64,000 nt of DNA from Alphaproteobacteria bacterium. Lineage in GTDB: Bacteria; Pseudomonadota; Alphaproteobacteria; Acetobacterales; Acetobacteraceae. The stretch's first letter is position 1. Each line of letters opens with the position of its first letter. The stretch is taken from NCBI GenBank assembly GCA_020850755.1, contig JADZEB010000013.1:1-64000 (forward strand). The letters run 5' to 3'. Below the pieces are notes generated by a model, which saw only the letters and a program-made list of their open reading frames with translations, had not been told where the DNA came from and searched no databases. The translations under genes were made by a program, and so were the position numbers. Of the stretch, positions 59,793 through 64,000 are shown in pieces.

Positions 59793-60746
59793 ATGGGGTC
59801 ATACATTCTTCGACGAGTGCTGTATGCGATTCCGATCGCACTCGGCGTCACCATTATCTGCTTTTCGCTGATATACATCGGCCCAACCGACCCGATACAA
59901 GCGGTGGTCCCGGACGACGCCACTGCCGAGGATATCGAGCGGATTCGCATCGCCTATGGCTTCGACAAGCCAATTCCCGTGCAGTACCTCATGTGGCTCG
60001 GGCGGGCTGTGACCGGGGAGTTCGGCAACTCGCTCCAGTCCAACAGGCCTGTGATCGAGGATCTTCTGCCCGCGATAGGCAACACTTTCCGCATCGCCAT
60101 TGTCGCGATGTTCCTGTCAGCCACCGTGGCGTTCGTTCTCGGCTCGATTGCGGCCTTCAACCACGGCCGGTGGCTGGACCGGATCGTCACGGCATTTGCC
60201 GTTGCAGGCGTCTCGATTCCGCACTTCTGGCTGGCGATCGTGATGGTGATCGTATTCTCGGTCGAGTTGGGTGCGTTGCCGGCGATGGGGATGGGGCCGG
60301 ACGGGTCGTCGAGTTGGCAGCTGGACTGGACGCATGTGAAGCACATGATCCTGCCCGTGATCGCGCTATCGGTAATCCCGATGGCAACGATCATGCGAAC
60401 AACGCGCGGGGCGGTACTGGAGATCCTCGGGCAGGAGTTCGTCCAGACGCTGCGTGCGAAAGGTCTGGCTGGGCGTCGGATCCTGCTGCACATCGTGAAG
60501 AACGCCGCGCCCACGGTCCTTGCCGTGACCGGCCTTCAGATTGGTCAGTTGCTGGGTGGCTCAATCCTGATAGAAACCGTGTTCTCCTGGCCTGGGACCG
60601 GCCGGTTATTGAACGAGGCCATCTTCAAGCGAGACCTGCCAACGCTTCAGGCGACGATCCTATTGCTAGCAATGTTCTTCGTGACGCTGAACTTGGTGGT
60701 CGACGTTGTCCAGACTTGGGTCGACCCACGGATCAAGCGAGGTTAG
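59793..60746 (+). CDS. Dipeptide/oligopeptide ABC permease (DppB type)
   Basis: This 317-aa permease begins with YILRRVLYAIPIALGVTIICF, a first membrane helix, then RIRIAYGFDKPIPVQYLMW in the long periplasmic loop and the EAA-like LGQEFVQTLRAKGLAGRRIL cytoplasmic loop near 205-230. The start at 59793 fits DppB length (about 310-340 aa). No binding-protein gene is adjacent, so the receptor for this system lies outside the window or elsewhere in the genome. DppC follows after 7 nt. Confidence 0.88.
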   Translation: MGSYILRRVLYAIPIALGVTIICFSLIYIGPTDPIQAVVPDDATAEDIERIRIAYGFDKPIPVQYLMWLGRAVTGEFGNSLQSNRPVIEDLLPAIGNTFRIAIVAMFLSATVAFVLGSIAAFNHGRWLDRIVTAFAVAGVSIPHFWLAIVMVIVFSVELGALPAMGMGPDGSSSWQLDWTHVKHMILPVIALSVIPMATIMRTTRGAVLEILGQEFVQTLRAKGLAGRRILLHIVKNAAPTVLAVTGLQIGQLLGGSILIETVFSWPGTGRLLNEAIFKRDLPTLQATILLLAMFFVTLNLVVDVVQTWVDPRIKRG

Positions 60747-60753
60747 GGGCGCC

Positions 60754-61668
60754 ATGGCCAACGGTACGGCAGGCACCAGCCGCTTCGTCGATGTAACCGG
60801 CACCCAGGTGCCGGTCGGTGGGGCGCGGGCGCAAGGTTATTGGGCCTCGGTGTGGAAACGGCTCCGGCGGGATCCGGTCTCTCTCGCCTGCGCCGCCATT
60901 CTCCTGCTGATCTTCCTGGCGGCGATCTTCGCACCGCTGATCGCACCGCACGATCCTTATAGAACTTCTGTCCGCTTCCGGCTGGCGCCATTCGGATCGC
61001 CTGACCGGGTGCTCGGGGGCGATGAGCTTGGACGAGACATGCTCTCGCGTCTGATCTACGGGGGGCGAATCTCGCTTCTAATGGGTCTTCTTCCGGTTGT
61101 GATGGCAACCTTGATCGGGGGGAGCCTGGGGATCATAGCTGGCTTCATTGGCGGCAAGACCAACATGCTCATCATGCGTGTGATGGACGTGTTCTACGCC
61201 TTTCCGTCGGTGCTGCTGGCGATCGCGATCTCCGGTGCTCTTGGCGCAGGGCTGCGCAACGGCCTGATCGCGTTGACACTCGTGCATATCCCGCCGATCG
61301 CCCGAGTGTCGGAGAGCGTGACCACACAGGTGCGAAGTTTCGACTTCGTGGAGGCCGCGCGGGCATCCGGTGCCAAGGCTGTCACCCTGATTCGCGTGCA
61401 TGTACTGGGCAATGTGCTGGGCCCGATCCTGATCTATGCGTCTACGAAGATCAGTCTCTCGATCATCATCGCAGCGGGCCTTTCGTTCCTCGGGCTTGGC
61501 GTGAGTCCGCCGGAGGCGGACTGGGGCCTGATGCTCGCCACATTGCGTCAATCCATCTACGTCAACCCCTACGTTGCGGCGCTGCCAGGAGCGATGATCT
61601 TCATCACCTCGATGTGTTTCAACATGCTCTCGGATGGCCTGCGCAGCGCCATGGATGTGCGTCTATGA
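60754..61668 (+). CDS. Dipeptide/oligopeptide ABC permease (DppC type)
   Basis: This 304-aa permease has a hydrophilic N terminus, then AAILLLIFLAAIFAPLIAPHDP as the first helix and GGDELGRDMLSRLIYGGR, the classic DppC periplasmic signature. The cytoplasmic EAA loop VEAARASGAKAVTLIRVHVLGN and FLGLGVSPPEADWG near the end fit the family. The start at 60754 lies 7 nt after the DppB stop. Its stop overlaps the ATPase start in ATGA, so B, C and F are one operon. Confidence 0.9.
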   Translation: MANGTAGTSRFVDVTGTQVPVGGARAQGYWASVWKRLRRDPVSLACAAILLLIFLAAIFAPLIAPHDPYRTSVRFRLAPFGSPDRVLGGDELGRDMLSRLIYGGRISLLMGLLPVVMATLIGGSLGIIAGFIGGKTNMLIMRVMDVFYAFPSVLLAIAISGALGAGLRNGLIALTLVHIPPIARVSESVTTQVRSFDFVEAARASGAKAVTLIRVHVLGNVLGPILIYASTKISLSIIIAAGLSFLGLGVSPPEADWGLMLATLRQSIYVNPYVAALPGAMIFITSMCFNMLSDGLRSAMDVRL

Positions 61669-62735
61669 GCGACACGCCGCGCACCAGGGTGCAAGGCACT
61701 CAAGGCCGCAGTGTGCTGCTCGACGTTCGCGGTCTCCGCAAGCATTTCCCGATTCGTGGCGGGATACTCAATCGCGTGATCGGCACTGTTCAGGCCGTGG
61801 ATAATGTTTCCTTCGCGGTGCGGGAAGGGGAGACGCTTGGCATCGTAGGTGAGTCGGGCTGCGGCAAGTCCACCACCGCACGTCTGCTCATGCACCTCAT
61901 CGAGCCGGACGACGGCACGATTACCTTCGATGGCCGCGTCGTGGACAAGCGGGACCGCGCGGCTCTGCGCGATATGCGCCGCGTGTTGCAGATGGTCTTT
62001 CAGGACAGTTACTCCTCACTGAATCCGCGCCTTCCGATAGAGGAGACGATTGCCTTCGCGCCGTGGGTCCACGGGATTCCGAAGCGCGAGGCGCGTGATC
62101 GTGCCCATCGCCTGCTCGGTGCTGTTGGACTTGAGCCGGCCACTTTCGCCCGCCGCTATCCGCACGAGCTTTCCGGTGGGCAGCGCCAGCGCGTTAACAT
62201 CGCGCGTGCTCTCGCGCTCGAGCCACGCGTGGTCGTTCTGGACGAGCCAGTTTCCGCACTCGACAAGTCGGTCGAAGCACAGGTGCTGAACCTATTGGTG
62301 GACCTGAAGGATGCATTCAGGCTGACTTATGTCTTCATATCGCACGATCTGAATGTCGTGCAGTACGTCAGCGACCGAGTGCTGGTCATGTATCTTGGCA
62401 AGGTGGTCGAGGTTGGTCCCGTGGACCAAATCTATGCGAACCCGCGCCATCCCTACACGCGTGCGCTGCTGGCATCGCGTCCGTCGATGAATCCGCGCCA
62501 GCGCACCACGGAGGCGCCACTAACGGGCGACCCGCCCAATCCCATCAATCCGCCTTCCGGTTGCAGGTTCAGGACCCGTTGCGCGTTCGCAGAGGGCGTT
62601 TGCAGCACCGCGGAGCCCCGGCTTGCAGCCAGCGACGCTGTGGGCGGCGGCCTCGACGCGCATATGGTTGCCTGTCACATGCTGGCTCCGGATTCGGGGC
62701 ATTCGAAGACAGTTCTCGCTAGCAACACCGCGTAG
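61665..62735 (+). CDS. Oligopeptide ABC transporter ATP-binding protein (OppF/DppF type)
   Basis: This 356-aa ATPase shows Walker [10 protein letters not shown], signature [15 protein letters not shown], Walker [18 protein letters not shown] and the C-terminal oligopeptide-transporter extension with [14 protein letters not shown], whose four Cys could hold an iron-sulfur cluster. Only the F-type ATPase is present; the DppD-type partner is missing here, so the transporter may use two copies of this protein or a distant DppD. The start overlaps dppC. It is followed 21 nt later by an AtzG-like gene. Confidence 0.9.
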   Translation: MSDTPRTRVQGTQGRSVLLDVRGLRKHFPIRGGILNRVIGTVQAVDNVSFAVREGETLGIVGESGCGKSTTARLLMHLIEPDDGTITFDGRVVDKRDRAALRDMRRVLQMVFQDSYSSLNPRLPIEETIAFAPWVHGIPKREARDRAHRLLGAVGLEPATFARRYPHELSGGQRQRVNIARALALEPRVVVLDEPVSALDKSVEAQVLNLLVDLKDAFRLTYVFISHDLNVVQYVSDRVLVMYLGKVVEVGPVDQIYANPRHPYTRALLASRPSMNPRQRTTEAPLTGDPPNPINPPSGCRFRTRCAFAEGVCSTAEPRLAASDAVGGGLDAHMVACHMLAPDSGHSKTVLASNTA

Positions 62736-62756
62736 ATACAAGGGAAGGAACCTCTC

Positions 62757-62960
62757 ATGGCAAAAAAAATCACTCCGGAGCTGATCAAGGAGCAGGCCGA
62801 GGCCTTGCATGGAATCAGGCTCACGCCGCAACGTTCGACCGAGCTCGCCCAGGAGGTGGAGAAGATCAATTCGGGTGTTCGCGGGGTGGCCGAGGGCATT
62901 CTCACATTCGACGACGAACCCGGCGCGTTCGCCCGGTTTCTGAGCGCACTCAAGGGCTGA
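62757..62960 (+). CDS. AtzG-like (GatC-like) amidase partner protein
   Basis: This 67-aa acidic protein resembles the AtzG/DUF4089 family of GatC-like helpers: two predicted helices, with ITPELIKEQAEALHGI and LAQEVEKINSGVRGVAEG, and a C-terminal ARFLSALKG. In biuret-pathway clusters AtzG binds and stabilises the AtzE amidase. Here the amidase gene follows 31 nt downstream, matching that gene order. An AAGGAA ribosome-binding site precedes the ATG. The pair may be co-transcribed with the upstream transporter. Confidence 0.8.
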   Translation: MAKKITPELIKEQAEALHGIRLTPQRSTELAQEVEKINSGVRGVAEGILTFDDEPGAFARFLSALKG

Positions 62961-62991
62961 CGCGGCGACGCGTCGTGAAGGGATGTCTCCG

Positions 62992-64000
62992 ATGACTGAT
63001 TTGACCGAACTTTCGCTTGCCGAAGTGGGCGATCTCATCCGTGCGCGCAAGGTATCGTCCGTCGAGGTAGTGAAGGCGAACCTCAAGCGTATCGCTGCCT
63101 GGCAGGGCTATACCAACGCCTTCATCGACGTGCGCGGCGACGAGGCGCTCAAGCAGGCGCGAGCGCTTGACCGGGACTTGTCTCGGGGGATTGTCCGCGG
63201 GGTGCTGCATGGTGTGCCGCTGGCACACAAGGACATGTACTACAGAGCGGGCAAGATCTCGACCTGCGGTTCGGTTATCCGCAAGAAGTGGAAGGCTGAT
63301 TTCACCTGCACGCCGCTGGCGAATCTCGATGCCGCGGGCGCCGTTGATCTCGGTACGCTGAACATGGCGGAATGGGCTGGCGGGCCCACCGGGCACAACA
63401 TCCATGTCGGAGACTGCAAGAATCCCTGGAACCCGGCGCATATCACCGGTGGGTCGTCGTCTGGCACAGGCGCAGCGGTTGCCGCACGCATGGCTTATGG
63501 CGGCCTCGGTTCCGACACGGGCGGCTCGATCCGTCTGCCTGCGGCCGCTTGCGGTGTGGTCGGACTCAAGCCGACCTGGAGCCGCGTCTCGCGCTATGGC
63601 GTGATGGCGCGCGCCTGGAGCTTGGATTGTGTGGGTCCGCTGACGCGCACGGTGCGTGACTGCGCCCGCTTCATGCGCGCTCTCGCAGGCCATGATCCGA
63701 TGGACCCCACCTCTTCGCGCGAGCCCGTCCCGGACTACGAAGGCATGCTGGGCGCAGGCGTGAAGGGGCTGCGTATCGGGCTTCCGAAGAATTTCTACTT
63801 CGATAGCGCGCATCCTGAGACCGTCGCCGCGATCCACGCTGCGCTGAAGGTCCTCGAGGATCTGGGCGCTATCGTGGTGCCGATCACCGTGCCTGATCCG
63901 GCGCGGATGTTCGAGAGCGCAGACACGCTGTCCAAGACGGAGGCGGCGGTGATCCATCGCCGCTGGATGGCTGAGCGGCCGAAGGACTACTCGCCGCAGC
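62992..64000 (+). CDS. Amidase-signature hydrolase, AtzE-like, cut by window end
   Basis: At least 336 codons are open from the ATG at 62992 to the window end, with no stop. The triad is visible: Lys in LAHKDMYY, loop GGSSSGTGAAVAARMAYGG and Ser in SDTGGSIRLPAAACGVVGLKPT. An alternative in-frame start is at 62983. With the AtzG-like gene just upstream it fits an AtzEG-type hydrolase (1-carboxybiuret or related urea-type substrates), but whether the other biuret enzymes follow cannot be seen. The C-terminal part is missing only because the window ends. Confidence 0.85.
   Translation, partial: MTDLTELSLAEVGDLIRARKVSSVEVVKANLKRIAAWQGYTNAFIDVRGDEALKQARALDRDLSRGIVRGVLHGVPLAHKDMYYRAGKISTCGSVIRKKWKADFTCTPLANLDAAGAVDLGTLNMAEWAGGPTGHNIHVGDCKNPWNPAHITGGSSSGTGAAVAARMAYGGLGSDTGGSIRLPAAACGVVGLKPTWSRVSRYGVMARAWSLDCVGPLTRTVRDCARFMRALAGHDPMDPTSSREPVPDYEGMLGAGVKGLRIGLPKNFYFDSAHPETVAAIHAALKVLEDLGAIVVPITVPDPARMFESADTLSKTEAAVIHRRWMAERPKDYSPQ

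Noticed and set aside
1-64000. CRISPR arrays, insertion sequences, prophage genes, rRNA
   Set aside because: No regularly spaced repeats, transposase or integrase motifs, or rRNA-like sequences were seen on either strand.

Overview
The window is about 64 kb of high-GC DNA with densely packed metabolic genes, many short ATGA or GTGA stop/start overlaps, and no rRNA, phage, transposase or CRISPR sequence. An AapJQMP-type amino-acid transporter, CaiB-type CoA transferases, a solitary CoxL-type hydroxylase subunit and a GH17-GT2 glucan synthase together suggest a metabolically versatile alphaproteobacterium of the soil or rhizosphere (Rhodospirillales or Hyphomicrobiales type). This taxonomic placement is inference. 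No replication or conjugation genes are visible, so the piece looks chromosomal.

Layout. 1-443: non-coding, with two diverged hairpin repeats. 444-4680 (-): general L-amino-acid ABC transporter aapPMQJ. 4909-8878: class III aminotransferase, M20D amidohydrolase and DadA-like FAD oxidase, probably amino-acid turnover. 8968-10668 (-): thiamine-diphosphate enzyme. 10789-15558 (+): tightly coupled cluster of aconitase X large and small subunits, an SDR lacking its catalytic Tyr, an MmgE/PrpD protein and an aspartate-dehydrogenase-like enzyme. 15902-18268: orphan molybdenum hydroxylase large subunit. 18389-21130 (-): GH17-GT2 beta-glucan synthase. 21604-29986 (+): seven-gene cluster of SsuABC-type transporter, HyuB, HyuA, class IV aminotransferase and a maleate-isomerase-like protein. 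30021-31331: CNNM/CorC-type membrane protein.

31341-33795 (-): CitE-like lyase, MaoC hydratase, xanthine phosphoribosyltransferase and a frameshifted csaA. 33909-48025 is rich in CoA chemistry: flavin reductase, amidase, a CaiB + DUF4387 + AtuA cassette, a second MmgE/PrpD, ADP-forming acyl-CoA synthetase, nitroreductase, second CaiB, M20 deacylase, double-hotdog hydratase and SDR. 48056-53520: gamma-glutamyltransferase, macrodomain protein, M20 peptidase and amidase. 53956-56239: three-gene cobalt-type nitrile hydratase (split beta) followed by an alpha/beta hydrolase. 56208-59608: stand-alone Lrp ligand-binding domain, TauD-type dioxygenase, solitary MalK/PotA-type ATPase and a PEP mutase/isocitrate lyase homologue. 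59793-64000: Dpp-type permeases, one OppF-type ATPase, and an AtzG-like/AtzE-like amidase pair that runs off the end.

Overall the region reads as a catabolic island for nitrogen-containing organic molecules. Three M20 hydrolases, three amidases, GGT, HyuAB and nitrile hydratase release amide or imide nitrogen; several ABC systems import substrates; CoA transferases, hydratases and a lyase process the carbon skeletons. The exact substrates cannot be read from the sequence. No dedicated transcription regulator apart from the small Lrp-type domain is encoded here.
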